Assembly (NCBI GenBank): GCA_028818225.1
Contig: JAPPOG010000058.1
Coordinates: 1 to 38,478, forward strand
DNA: 38,478 bases
From: Gammaproteobacteria bacterium
GTDB taxonomy: Bacteria > Pseudomonadota > Gammaproteobacteria > Pseudomonadales > Pseudohongiellaceae
Direction: 5' to 3'
Each line of letters starts with the position of its first letter. The first letter of the stretch is position 1. The translations under genes were made by a program, and so were the position numbers. The notes under the pieces were generated by a model. The model had not been told where the DNA came from. It was given only the letters and a program-made list of their open reading frames with translations, and did not search any database. Shown one piece after another: positions 8,549 to 16,756 of this stretch.

Positions 8549-10780
8549 TTGAAGAAGTTAATTTTCCCGCGCATTTTTACTGCGATTACACCCAGATCCC
8601 TGACCACCTTCATGGTTTCCACAGCAGTCCTATTCTATGGTGCCGCCTTATCTGCCCAGGAAAATATTGGCGATGATTCCACGATTGTTTATCCCTCAAC
8701 ATACTTTGCTGAATACGCACCGGTGACGGCGCTGGATATGCTGAACCGCATTCCGGGTATGGAGACTTCCAGCCTTAGTCGTGGTCCAGGTGGCAGTCGC
8801 GGTAGCAGTAGTGGTGGTTCCAGAGGCGGAAGTTTTGCCAATGTTAGTCGTGGCGGTCGTGGCCTGGGATCAGGTAATAGCGGTATCCAGATTCTAATTA
8901 ACGGTAAACGCACAGCGGGTAAGAATAATGACACCGAAGCACAATTGCGCCGCGTCGATGCTGACCAGGTGGACTATATCGAAATCATCCGCGGTACTTC
9001 AGGCGATTTAGACGTGCGAGGCAGTACCCAGATTGCCAACATAGTGTTGTTCGAACAACTATCAACTGCAACCTTGAATTATGAACTAGATGCCAGCTAC
9101 TACTCCGATAATCATTCTGAACCTGGCGGTTCACTCACCTATGCCGGTCAAACCGGAAATTTGAACTTTCTGATCAGCGGTTCGGCCGCTCCTGGTTACA
9201 ACTACACGGAGTTAAGGGAAAACAGCATTCTCCCCGGTGAACTTCCAAACGATTTTATCGATGAGGCGCGTATTCGGGACAATACCACTTACACGCTATC
9301 TACAAATCTTGATTACCAGATTAACTCCAAGAGCAGCGTGCGCTTTAACGCATTGGTAGCTGAAGATGATGATCCCACCGAAGTGGAAAGGCTAACGGTG
9401 GATCTGCGAGGTGGCTCCTTGCTGCACAATTATGTAAGAGAAGATATACCCAGCGAGAAGACCAACTGGGAAGTAGGCGGCGATTATGAGTATCGTCGTG
9501 ACAACGGTGATCGATTTAAGGCGCTGTTTATTGCCAACGAAAATGATTCGGCCATTTTGCGTGAGCGTTGGAATGTGTTCGACGATGGTAGTGAAGAGAA
9601 GAATTTATTCCTGGACACCGCGAGTATTTTGGAAGAGCGAATTGTTAGAGGCTCTTACACTACCGACTATTTTTTCGATCAGGATATCGAATTTGGTGTA
9701 GAACGAGCGCAAACAATTCTTGATTCCAATCTGGCGCTAGGTGCATTGATTCAGGGTGGAACTCCTTCTGCTGCATTTGGCGGATTAACTGGGGTTGCAG
9801 TGCCGAACGCAAATACGCGGGTAGAGGAAGTTCGCTACGAACCATTCGCCATTCACAACTGGCGCATTAGTCCTCGCATGTCTTTGGAGACATCCCTGGT
9901 TTACGAGACTTCGGAAATTTCCATGAGCGGTGACGTAAACAACAGTCGCGATTTCAATTTCTTTAAACCTAAACTGGATTATCGTTTTGACGTTACTCCG
10001 CAGCTGCAATTGCGTGTGTTGTTCGAGAAAGTAGTTCGGCAACTGAGTTTTACTGATTTTGTAGCTACCAGCGACCAGGAAGATGAAGACTCCAGTGTCC
10101 TGGCTGGAAACTCAAACCTGCGTCCAGATTACTGGTGGAATTACAACTTCCTTGCTGAATATCGCTTACCCAACGATGAAGGTGTGGTCAGTGCAAATTT
10201 CTACCACCACCGTCATAAAGATTTCCTGCAGCGCATTGATTTATCTACCGGACCGGATGACATCCGTTCTGCGGCAGGTAACATCGGTACAGGAGACATG
10301 TATGTCTTCGAAGTAAAAGGATCAATAAGGCTTTCTCGTTTAGGAATGCCTAATGTGCTATTCACCACGACCGTTAACGCTCGGGATTCCGAGGTAAATG
10401 ATTCCTTTACTGGTGAAACACGTCGTTTTAACAACTTTCACCGTGGTGAATTTAACTGGGGATTTCGGCACGATATTCCTTCCCGCCGCTTAAACTGGGG
10501 TATCGATATGCGTAATCGTATCGATGGCGGCACCAAGCGCTGGGATGTATTTGACATCGAAAACGATCATGCCGATCCATACTTCACCGGATTTGTCGAA
10601 GTCATAGCATTTGATGACATCACTTTCCGACTCGACGCTCGCAATCTGCTAGATGTGGAAGTTTGTCGTGATCGCATTCGTTATGAAGGGCATATTCGTG
10701 ACAATGTACTGGAGGAAGTCGAGTACATGTGTCGGGCGTTTGGCAGAACAGTTTCGCTTAAAGTCAGCGGTACTTTTTAA
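8549..10780 (+). CDS. TonB-dependent receptor-like outer-membrane protein with Gly/Ser/Arg-rich plug insert
   Basis: The 743-residue protein starts at TTG, supported by AGAGG 6 bases upstream. It has an export signal ending near A-L-S-A-Q (residue 37), then S-T-I-V-Y-P (possible TonB box). A plug domain follows (about 58-170) with A-L-D-M-L-N-R-I-P-G, I-L-I-N-G-K-R and V-D-Y-I-E-I-I-R-G-T. Residues about 78-112 are a Gly/Ser/Arg-rich insertion inside the plug. From about 175 onward there are alternating aromatic and polar strands typical of a 22-strand barrel, ending in a terminal Phe (K-V-S-G-T-F), the usual signal for outer-membrane insertion. The D-x-E-V-C segment near residue 695 and a second cysteine about 30 residues on could form a disulfide. 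The ligand is unknown. A paralogue begins at the left edge of the window. A strong terminator follows. Confidence 0.82.
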   Translation: MKKLIFPRIFTAITPRSLTTFMVSTAVLFYGAALSAQENIGDDSTIVYPSTYFAEYAPVTALDMLNRIPGMETSSLSRGPGGSRGSSSGGSRGGSFANVSRGGRGLGSGNSGIQILINGKRTAGKNNDTEAQLRRVDADQVDYIEIIRGTSGDLDVRGSTQIANIVLFEQLSTATLNYELDASYYSDNHSEPGGSLTYAGQTGNLNFLISGSAAPGYNYTELRENSILPGELPNDFIDEARIRDNTTYTLSTNLDYQINSKSSVRFNALVAEDDDPTEVERLTVDLRGGSLLHNYVREDIPSEKTNWEVGGDYEYRRDNGDRFKALFIANENDSAILRERWNVFDDGSEEKNLFLDTASILEERIVRGSYTTDYFFDQDIEFGVERAQTILDSNLALGALIQGGTPSAAFGGLTGVAVPNANTRVEEVRYEPFAIHNWRISPRMSLETSLVYETSEISMSGDVNNSRDFNFFKPKLDYRFDVTPQLQLRVLFEKVVRQLSFTDFVATSDQEDEDSSVLAGNSNLRPDYWWNYNFLAEYRLPNDEGVVSANFYHHRHKDFLQRIDLSTGPDDIRSAAGNIGTGDMYVFEVKGSIRLSRLGMPNVLFTTTVNARDSEVNDSFTGETRRFNNFHRGEFNWGFRHDIPSRRLNWGIDMRNRIDGGTKRWDVFDIENDHADPYFTGFVEVIAFDDITFRLDARNLLDVEVCRDRIRYEGHIRDNVLEEVEYMCRAFGRTVSLKVSGTF

Positions 10781-10812
10781 CCACATAAGCAAAGCACTAA
10801 TTGCTCTCTTTT

Positions 10813-10846
10813 AAGCCAGGTTGCTTTATAGCGTCCTGGCTTTTTT
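10813..10846 (+). terminator. Rho-independent terminator after the TonB-plug gene
   Basis: AAGCCAGG (10813-10820) pairs with CCTGGCTT (10835-10842) across a 14-base loop. TTTTTT runs from 10841 to 10846. It lies 33 bases after the stop codon at 10780. Confidence 0.8.
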
Positions 10847-10953
10847 CCTGGGTACGTAAGTTCAGATTTCCCTTGAAAAAATCGCCATTTCGCGTAGTTT
10901 GAAGGTTTCAGATTCTCTTCTAATAATCAAAAAAACAGGGCGGGGAAGTTTCA

Positions 10954-11940
10954 ATGAAGAGCAGAGTCTTATCTCTTTTGAATTTGGTTTTGAGCAGCTT
11001 CTTGCTGACATCACCGGCAAGCGCGCAATCATCAGGGACTCCACGTACAGAACACGGGCATCCCGATTTTCAGGGAACCTATACCTATCGCACCATTACA
11101 CCGCTTAACCGACCCAGAGAGCTTGAGCATCTTGAAGTTTTGACGGCTGAACAGGCGGCAGAATGGGAAGAGTTCGAACTGCGTCGGCAGAATCGAGATC
11201 TGATTATCGATTCCGTTGGCGGGGCTGGTTATCCACCCGGTGTGATTTCTTACAACAACTTCTGGTATGAGCGCGGTGAAAATACCATTGCCGATCGTCG
11301 CACGTCGCTTATTTATGAGCCCCCCAATGGTCGCCTGCCGTCATTGAATGCGGCAGGCCAGGAGCGAGCCAGGGTGCGTGCGGAAAACAGGCGCCTGAGC
11401 ATCGGTCCCGAAGCTCGAACCCTGGCAGATCGGTGCTTGATGAGCGGAGGTGCCGGGCCACCTCTCGTGCCTGGCGCTTACAATAATAATATTCAGATTG
11501 TGCAAACCAAAGATCACATCATGATCCTTAGCGAGATGATTCATCGTGCGCGTATTATTCGCTTCGATGATGAACACCAGACTCGCCATATTAAGTGGGA
11601 CGGTGATTCCATTGCGCGATTTGAAGGTGACACCCTGGTCATTAGCACGCGTCATTTCTATTACCATGACAATGGCCGCGGCGCCTCGGATCAGATGATA
11701 TTGGAAGAACGTATTCGTCGGATTAATGAAAACACTCTCGAATATGATTTCACCATCGAAGATCCACAGTCCTGGGACCAAACCTGGTCAGCAAAGTTTC
11801 CACTTCGTTCAATCGATGACCGGATTTATGAATTTGCCTGTCATGAAGGCAATCATGGGCTGGTGGGTATTCTCGCTGGCTGGCGTCGCTATGAATCCAT
11901 GGGCATGAATGGCGACGGAACACCGATCGAAGAAGATTAA
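10954..11940 (+). CDS. Exported protein of unknown function, paralogue of the 26582-27580 product
   Basis: The 328-residue protein has a Sec signal ending in P-A-S-A-Q (about residue 25) and a strong ribosome site (GGGGAAG). I do not recognise a named domain. Residues that recur in the paralogue encoded at 26582-27580 include H-P-D-F-Q-G versus Q-P-D-L-Q-G near the N-terminus and the N-x-F-W-x-E block. Also shared are R-C-L-M / R-C-I-M, G-P-P followed by Y-N-N-N-x-Q-I-V-Q, and E-M-x-H-x-A-R-I-I. W-x-G-D-S, G-x-T-L-V, and a C-terminal Y-E-x-A-C-H-E-G-N complete the set. The conserved C-H-E-G-N and R-C-[LI]-M could be metal or disulfide positions. It is followed after 28 bases by the PAL-like propeller gene and then by a small cytochrome c gene, so a periplasmic redox role is a fair guess only. 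Confidence 0.78.
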   Translation: MKSRVLSLLNLVLSSFLLTSPASAQSSGTPRTEHGHPDFQGTYTYRTITPLNRPRELEHLEVLTAEQAAEWEEFELRRQNRDLIIDSVGGAGYPPGVISYNNFWYERGENTIADRRTSLIYEPPNGRLPSLNAAGQERARVRAENRRLSIGPEARTLADRCLMSGGAGPPLVPGAYNNNIQIVQTKDHIMILSEMIHRARIIRFDDEHQTRHIKWDGDSIARFEGDTLVISTRHFYYHDNGRGASDQMILEERIRRINENTLEYDFTIEDPQSWDQTWSAKFPLRSIDDRIYEFACHEGNHGLVGILAGWRRYESMGMNGDGTPIEED

Positions 11941-11968
11941 ATATCGAATTGATTTGGAGATTAAGGAC

Positions 11969-12937
11969 ATGAAGTTTAGACAGTTGAAGTTAATCGGATT
12001 AAGCGGCGTATTTGCTTTGGGATTTTCTTTGAATGTTTTTGGGCAGGCGCTTCCCGGTCCGGATCCATTGCAAATGGAAGTGGCACCGGACCTGGGCTAC
12101 ATCCCGGTTAAGCATGGCTTACAGATACCCCACGATGTGGAGCTTGGCGCGGCTACATCGGTGGTGTGGACCGAAGAGGATCATTTGATTCTGTTTAATC
12201 GCGGGCCAAATCCCTTAATGGAATTCGACCCCCGTGGTCGCCTGCTACGAACCTGGGGGCAGGGTGAGTATCTCCGCCCTCATGGCATGCGTCTCGATCC
12301 CCAGGGCAACATTTGGACCACCGACGTGAACGGTCATACCGTGAGCAAGATGAACCTGGATGGTGATGTCTTGTTGACCATTGGTACGCATGGTGAGGCA
12401 GGAGAGCCAGAAGATGGCTTATTATTTGAACCCACTGATCTGACTATTAATGCAGAAGGCGAGGTTTTCGTCTTAGTTGGTCATGGTAGAGGGACGCCTC
12501 AGCTATTGAAATATGATCGCCAGGGAAACTTCATGATGAAGTGGGGCGGTCCCGGCACTGGACCCGGTCAGTTCGATACGCCCCATTCAATAGTGGTTGA
12601 CGATGAGGGCCTTATTTACGTGGCCGATCGCCAGAATCGGCGCATTCAGATTTTTGATGATGAAGGCACTTACCTTAAAGAGTGGCATTACAAAGGATTG
12701 CCCTGTGGTTTGCACTTCGACGAAGATGGAACCCTATGGATGGTCAGTGGATTTGCCGGCGAGATATTAAAGCTCGATGAAAACGGCAAGGTAGTGGCCG
12801 CTACTGGCGAGCCAGGAAAAGGTCTCGGTGAGTTCGGTGAAGCCCATTACATGACCATCGCACCGGGTGGCGTTATTTATGTTGCTGACACCATTAAACC
12901 AGACCTGCATAAGTTTATTACCCGCGGCACACATTGA
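11969..12937 (+). CDS. NHL beta-propeller, PAL-like (peptidyl-hydroxyglycine amidating lyase family)
   Basis: The start is ATG 11969, with GGAG and AAGG upstream and M-K-F-R-Q-L-K-L as a clean signal start; an upstream in-frame ATG at 11909 lies inside the previous gene. The 322-residue exported protein is a chain of NHL repeats, for example I-Y-V-A-D-R-Q-N-R-R-I-Q-I-F and Y-V-A-D-T. PAL cleaves the hydroxyglycine made by PHM to give an amidated peptide, using zinc held by three histidines. Histidines in matching blade positions are H105 (R-P-H-G-M), H206 (T-P-H-S-I) and H293 (E-A-H-Y-M), spaced 101 and 87 residues apart, similar to the known enzyme. The family name is secure as NHL; PAL activity is inferred and many bacterial relatives have no known reaction. 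Its stop codon overlaps the TTG of the cytochrome gene. Confidence 0.8.
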   Translation: MKFRQLKLIGLSGVFALGFSLNVFGQALPGPDPLQMEVAPDLGYIPVKHGLQIPHDVELGAATSVVWTEEDHLILFNRGPNPLMEFDPRGRLLRTWGQGEYLRPHGMRLDPQGNIWTTDVNGHTVSKMNLDGDVLLTIGTHGEAGEPEDGLLFEPTDLTINAEGEVFVLVGHGRGTPQLLKYDRQGNFMMKWGGPGTGPGQFDTPHSIVVDDEGLIYVADRQNRRIQIFDDEGTYLKEWHYKGLPCGLHFDEDGTLWMVSGFAGEILKLDENGKVVAATGEPGKGLGEFGEAHYMTIAPGGVIYVADTIKPDLHKFITRGTH

Positions 12938-13344
12938 TCTTTAGGGTCACCAAAAAAGCAGAAGTCATTTCCCGGCTTCTGCTTTTTTGTGTTTGTCTTT
13001 CTTTAGCGCCTGGCATAGCTGCGCAGCCTTTAAGTCTTGCAGAAGGAGTCTTTACTCTTGAGCAAGCAAAATCCGGCGAAGCCCTGTATTCAGAACATTG
13101 TGCTCATTGTCATGACCATGAATTTTATAAAAATTCATTAAGATCATGGCGTGGTATGACAGTGTTGGATTACTGGTACCGCATACTTGGCAACATGCCA
13201 GCAGATAAACCTAAATCCTTAAACAACGATCAATACCTGGATATTGTCGCGTGGATACTTGCGCTTAACGGCTTTCCAGCCGGCGCAGTAGAGCTTACTC
13301 AGGGCAATTACCTTGGACGCCTGAAACTCGAGGGATTTGAGTAA
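12934..13344 (+). CDS. Small exported cytochrome c
   Basis: The mature protein has one haem site, C-A-H-C-H, followed by a helical region and M-P-A-D-K-P, whose methionine is a likely sixth haem ligand. It resembles single-haem class I cytochromes that take electrons from periplasmic dehydrogenases. The only plausible start is TTG 12934, which overlaps the stop of the propeller gene (TTGA). This gives a signal peptide with a hydrophobic core L-L-L-F-C-V-C-L-S-L ending near G-I-A-A-Q. No independent ribosome site is seen, so translation is probably coupled. A perfect 14-bp hairpin with a U-run lies inside the first 19 codons, which would limit transcription into the gene. Next gene is 6 bases downstream. 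Confidence 0.72.
   Translation: MIFRVTKKAEVISRLLLFCVCLSLAPGIAAQPLSLAEGVFTLEQAKSGEALYSEHCAHCHDHEFYKNSLRSWRGMTVLDYWYRILGNMPADKPKSLNNDQYLDIVAWILALNGFPAGAVELTQGNYLGRLKLEGFE
12951..12989 (+). terminator. Terminator-like hairpin inside the cytochrome c signal-peptide codons
   Basis: CAAAAAAGCAGAAG (12951-12964) and CTTCTGCTTTTTTG (12976-12989) are perfect complements with an 11-base loop, and the second arm holds the T-run. It lies 14 bases after the stop of the PAL-like gene. The second arm also encodes the hydrophobic core of the next protein's signal peptide. Confidence 0.65.
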
Positions 13345-13350
13345 GAATTA

Positions 13351-13749
13351 ATGACTAATATCTATCAATTAGCTGCAGATGCAGTACTCGTGGTTCATGC
13401 AAGTATCGTGTTTTTTATCGTTGCAGGATTATTGCTGATTGTATTTGGTGGCATTTTTAACTGGCAATTTATTCTTAACCGGCCATTTAGGATATTGCAT
13501 TTAGTTGCCATCGGGGTGGTCGTAGCGCAGGCATGGCTAGGTCGGCTATGTCCCCTCACGATTCTGGAAATGTGGTTACGGGAACAGGGTGGTGAGGCGA
13601 GTTACGAAGCGTCCTTCGTGCAACACTGGTTGCAGGAGCTATTGCATTACGATTTTCCGCTTTGGGTATTTGCTATCGCCTATACCCTGTTTGGATTGGC
13701 AGTGGTCGCCAGCTGGTTCTGGATTCCGCCAAAATCAAAAAGTAATTAG
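13351..13749 (+). CDS. DUF2784 integral membrane protein
   Basis: The 132-residue protein has about four hydrophobic segments. The first covers D-A-V-L-V-V-H-A-S-I-V-F-F-I-V, and the last is L-W-V-F-A-I-A-Y-T-L-F-G-L. The central L-C-P-L-T-I-L-E and the W-L-R-E-Q-G-G-E-A-S-Y loop are typical of DUF2784, a family of small bacterial membrane proteins with no known function. The gene begins 6 bases after the cytochrome stop codon. Its stop codon overlaps by 4 bases the stop of the molybdenum hydroxylase gene that converges from the minus strand. Confidence 0.88.
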   Translation: MTNIYQLAADAVLVVHASIVFFIVAGLLLIVFGGIFNWQFILNRPFRILHLVAIGVVVAQAWLGRLCPLTILEMWLREQGGEASYEASFVQHWLQELLHYDFPLWVFAIAYTLFGLAVVASWFWIPPKSKSN

Positions 13750-16055
13750 TTGCCAGCCGACTGCATCAGGTTCCAGAGCTTATTTGGCGTAACCGGCATG
13801 TCGACATGGCGCACACCTTTATCGCTCAGGGCATTGACGATGGCATTGATGATTGCCGGTGGTGCACCTATCGCTCCCGCTTCACCTGCCCCTTTTATCC
13901 CCAGTGGATTGGTCGTACAGGGTACTTTATTCAGATCGAAACGTATTGGAGGAAAATCATCGGCCCGGGGCATGGTGTAATCCATAAAACTGGCAGAAAG
14001 TAATTGACCCGAATTGGCCTCGTATTCACAGCTTTCCAATAAGGCCTGACCCAGTCCCTGGCCAATCCCGCCATGGACCTGACCTTCCAGTAGCAGGGGA
14101 TTAATGACATGGCCAAAATCGTCTACCACGGTGTAATCCACCACTTCAATCTCACCAGTGGCTTCATCGATTTCCAATTCACAAACATGTGTTCCGTTAG
14201 GATAGGTCGCTTCCGAAGGAGCGAATGACTCTTTCTCGTCGAAGGCGATTTCTCCTGCAGCGGCCGCTGCCTGTGCAACATCGTGAAAAGTTTGCACGCG
14301 GTCGGTACCGACGATGCGAAACTCACCGTTGTTAAATTCAATATCACTAATGGCAGTTTCCAGAAGCTCCGCTGCCGTGGCCTTTGCTTTTTCAATTATT
14401 TTTTCCGAGGCCGAACCAATTGCCGCGCCACCGACGGGAACCGAGCGGGAACCCATGGTTCCGCCACCGGTTTCAATCAGGTCGGAATCTCCTTGGACAA
14501 TACTCACCTCTTCGAAGGCAACACCAAGGCGTTCGCACAAAATCTGCCTGAATGCAGTTTCATGGCCCTGGCCATTCGACAGAGTGCCGATATACAGCGT
14601 GACGTGACCGTCGGCGGATACTTCCAGTCGTGCTTGTTCGGGAGAACCTCCGGCGCAGCGCTCAATATAGCTGGCCAGACCGATGCCCAGTAATTTGCCC
14701 CGGGCTTTTGCAGCGTCCCGGCGGGATGCAAAGTCGCTCCAATTGGAAAGTTTGAGTGCATCCTCCAGGTTTTGTTGGAAGTTGCCCGAGTCATAATTCG
14801 AGCCCAATGGCGTCGAATAAGGCATTTGCTCCTCTCTTATGTAGTTTCGCCTGCGAATTTCATCCGGAGTCAGTCCAAGGTCGAAGGCGGCCGCGTCTAA
14901 TAATCTTTCGATGGCGTAAATCGCTTCGGGTCGACCAGCACCACGATAAGCATCAACAGGCACTGTATTGGTAAACACGCCCTGAACATCCGCATAGGCA
15001 GTAGGGATGTCATAGCAACCAACCAGCATTGGCACGCCAGCGGAAGTAGCAACAAAAGGGGCGAAATTAGAAAGGTAGGCACCGAGGTTGGCGACGGTGT
15101 TAACTCTGAGGGCGAGTATCTTTGCATCTTCATCCAGGGCTAACTGAAGCCTGGTAATATGATCTCGCGCGTGACTGTCGCTCACAAAAGCTTCGCTGCG
15201 ATCAGAAATCCATTTCACAGCTCTGCCAAGTTTTCGTGCCGCGAACATAGCGCAAACATATTCAGGGAACAGGAAAATCTTCATGCCAAAACCGCCACCC
15301 ACATCGTTGCAGGTGACATGAATGTCTGCTTCAGCCACGTTAAATATCTGGCTGGCCAGTATGCTGCGCATAAGATGTACACCCTGGCAGGATACATGTA
15401 AGCAGAGGCGCCCGGTGCCTGCTTCGATCGAGGCGACTGCGCCGCGGGTTTCCATCGATGTAGGCACTACGCGATTGTTAATCAATTCCAGTTCAACGGT
15501 GTGGCTGGCTGCGGCAAAAGCCTTTTCAGTCGCTTCCGCATCGCCGTCTTCCCAGTCAAAACACTGGTTGTTTGCAGCTTCATCCCATACCGGATTCGAG
15601 TCGGTGGCCATTGCTTTACCAGTCTCAACCACCGCCGGTAACAAATCATAATCAACCCATACAGCTTCTGCCGCATCCAGTGCCTTGGATCTGGTCTCTG
15701 CAATAACCACGGCAACGGCATCACCAACATAGCGTACCCGACCCGATGCAAGAGCCGGACGAGGAGGCATCACACAACTGGAACCATCTTTATTTGCCGC
15801 CGGCGCCATACAGGGAATATCACCGATACCATCTGCTTTAAGGTCGTCGACGGTATAGATACCGAGTACGCCGGGAAGTGAACTGGCCTCGGTAGTATCA
15901 ATTGCAGTAATTGTGGCATGGGCATGGGGTGAGCGGACGAAGGCGGCATAGCACTGGCCCTCAATATTCACATCTTCGACGTAACGTCCCGTCCCGGATA
16001 GCAGTCGATTATCTTCATACCTGGTTGCTGCCTGACCAATTCCAAACTTCTGCAT
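13746..16055 (-). CDS. Molybdenum hydroxylase large subunit (CoxL-like form II, xanthine dehydrogenase family)
   Basis: The 769-residue protein matches the molybdopterin-binding subunit of the xanthine dehydrogenase / CO dehydrogenase family in length. It begins with G-x-x-x-x-R-x-E-D-x-R-L-L-x-G-x-G-x-Y and includes F-V-R-S-P-H-A-H-A. The active-site segment reads A-Y-R-G-A-G-R (about residues 366-372), the form II signature; true aerobic CO dehydrogenase has A-Y-x-C-S-F-R. G-Q-G-H-E-T marks a cofactor loop, and G-A-G-E-A-G-A-I-G near the C-terminus holds the catalytic glutamate. A GTG (16058) directly precedes the ATG (16055); AAGGA lies 8 bases before the ATG. The enzyme hydroxylates an unknown substrate with water as oxygen source. 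No iron-sulfur or FAD subunit gene is adjacent in this window, which is odd because this family normally works as a three-subunit complex. Confidence 0.88.
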   Translation of the reverse strand: MQKFGIGQAATRYEDNRLLSGTGRYVEDVNIEGQCYAAFVRSPHAHATITAIDTTEASSLPGVLGIYTVDDLKADGIGDIPCMAPAANKDGSSCVMPPRPALASGRVRYVGDAVAVVIAETRSKALDAAEAVWVDYDLLPAVVETGKAMATDSNPVWDEAANNQCFDWEDGDAEATEKAFAAASHTVELELINNRVVPTSMETRGAVASIEAGTGRLCLHVSCQGVHLMRSILASQIFNVAEADIHVTCNDVGGGFGMKIFLFPEYVCAMFAARKLGRAVKWISDRSEAFVSDSHARDHITRLQLALDEDAKILALRVNTVANLGAYLSNFAPFVATSAGVPMLVGCYDIPTAYADVQGVFTNTVPVDAYRGAGRPEAIYAIERLLDAAAFDLGLTPDEIRRRNYIREEQMPYSTPLGSNYDSGNFQQNLEDALKLSNWSDFASRRDAAKARGKLLGIGLASYIERCAGGSPEQARLEVSADGHVTLYIGTLSNGQGHETAFRQILCERLGVAFEEVSIVQGDSDLIETGGGTMGSRSVPVGGAAIGSASEKIIEKAKATAAELLETAISDIEFNNGEFRIVGTDRVQTFHDVAQAAAAAGEIAFDEKESFAPSEATYPNGTHVCELEIDEATGEIEVVDYTVVDDFGHVINPLLLEGQVHGGIGQGLGQALLESCEYEANSGQLLSASFMDYTMPRADDFPPIRFDLNKVPCTTNPLGIKGAGEAGAIGAPPAIINAIVNALSDKGVRHVDMPVTPNKLWNLMQSAGN

Positions 16056-16058
16056 CAC

Positions 16059-16756
16059 GCGGGTCCTTACTCTTGTTATGGGTAGCGAAAAATTAGCACA
16101 GTAGTGCGCTGGTTTGAATTTGCAGTCTATTATGCCCGGAATTAAGGGATCAGTTTTAAAATTCCTTATCCCAAATTGTCAGGGTAAACTGAAATTCTTT
16201 CAATTTTGTGGGATTGTTTGCGCTAAAACAAGGAGAAAACAATGCCAGATTGTCCCGCATTGAACCGCGAAATACACTTCGCTACTCCGGTGGCCGATCG
16301 GATAATTACCAATCGGCATTACATTAAAGGTTATTCCTATTATTTTCGTCAGGCAAAATGGACGCTGGAATTGAACGGCACGATCTGGCTATCGTTTGTG
16401 AATCGCCCACCTCCATTTTCTTTTCATCAGCCAATGCCGATAAACATTTAACTAGAACCTTAAATTGGCTTGCACACAGTATGCTACTCACCAATATCTA
16501 TGCTCAGGTCATACGGCTGCAAACCTGTTGCTACATTGTCGTCATAGCGACCGGGTATGCCATCAAGGTCGGGCGCTTGAGCCTCCATGGTTTGATAAGC
16601 ATGCGGAAAATGCAGTTGCCAGTTCCCGCTGCTAATTGTCTGTAGCTCATTACTGCGAAAGTAAAAGTAATAAGCTTACTGACTAGTGACAGTATCTGCG
16701 CCGATAATTGAATTGAATATCGATTTTCCGTCTCTCGGTAAACCACTTGCATTTTT
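16059..16756. other. Long gap of about 700 bases with no secure gene
   Basis: Between two minus-strand genes there is no convincing coding region. The part nearest the hydroxylase gene is A/T-rich and probably holds its promoter. A short plus-strand reading frame with a good ribosome site lies at 16242-16451 and is listed separately. From 16452 to 16756 I see only short overlapping frames with no recognisable product, no tRNA-like fold and no clear terminator. Gene decay or an unannotated small RNA are both possible. Confidence 0.6.
16242..16451 (+). pseudogene. Possible remnant of a decayed gene (short frame with strong ribosome site)
   Basis: An ATG with AAGGAG 7 bases upstream opens a 69-codon frame. 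Residues 12-42 look protein-like, including N-R-H-Y-I-K-G-Y-S-Y-Y-F-R-Q-A-K-W-T-L-E. They faintly recall the first strands of NUC-type DNA/RNA endonucleases (Y-x-x-x-Y-S-x-x-x-R-x-x-x-W). After that the composition turns Pro/Phe-rich and ends, with no catalytic D-R-G-H motif in any frame nearby. I read it as a likely truncated or frameshifted remnant, but a real small protein is not excluded. Confidence 0.3.

Noticed and set aside
8689..8934. Minus-strand proline/leucine-rich frame opposite the TonB-plug gene
   Set aside because: It is simply the antisense of the Gly/Ser/Arg-rich insert and has no independent support.
11909..11968. Upstream ATG for the PAL-like protein
   Set aside because: It overlaps the preceding gene and adds 20 charged residues before the signal peptide; ATG 11969 has good ribosome sites.
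13746..16055. Aerobic carbon monoxide dehydrogenase (form I CoxL)
   Set aside because: The active-site segment is A-Y-R-G-A-G-R rather than A-Y-x-C-S-F-R, and the partner subunits are missing.
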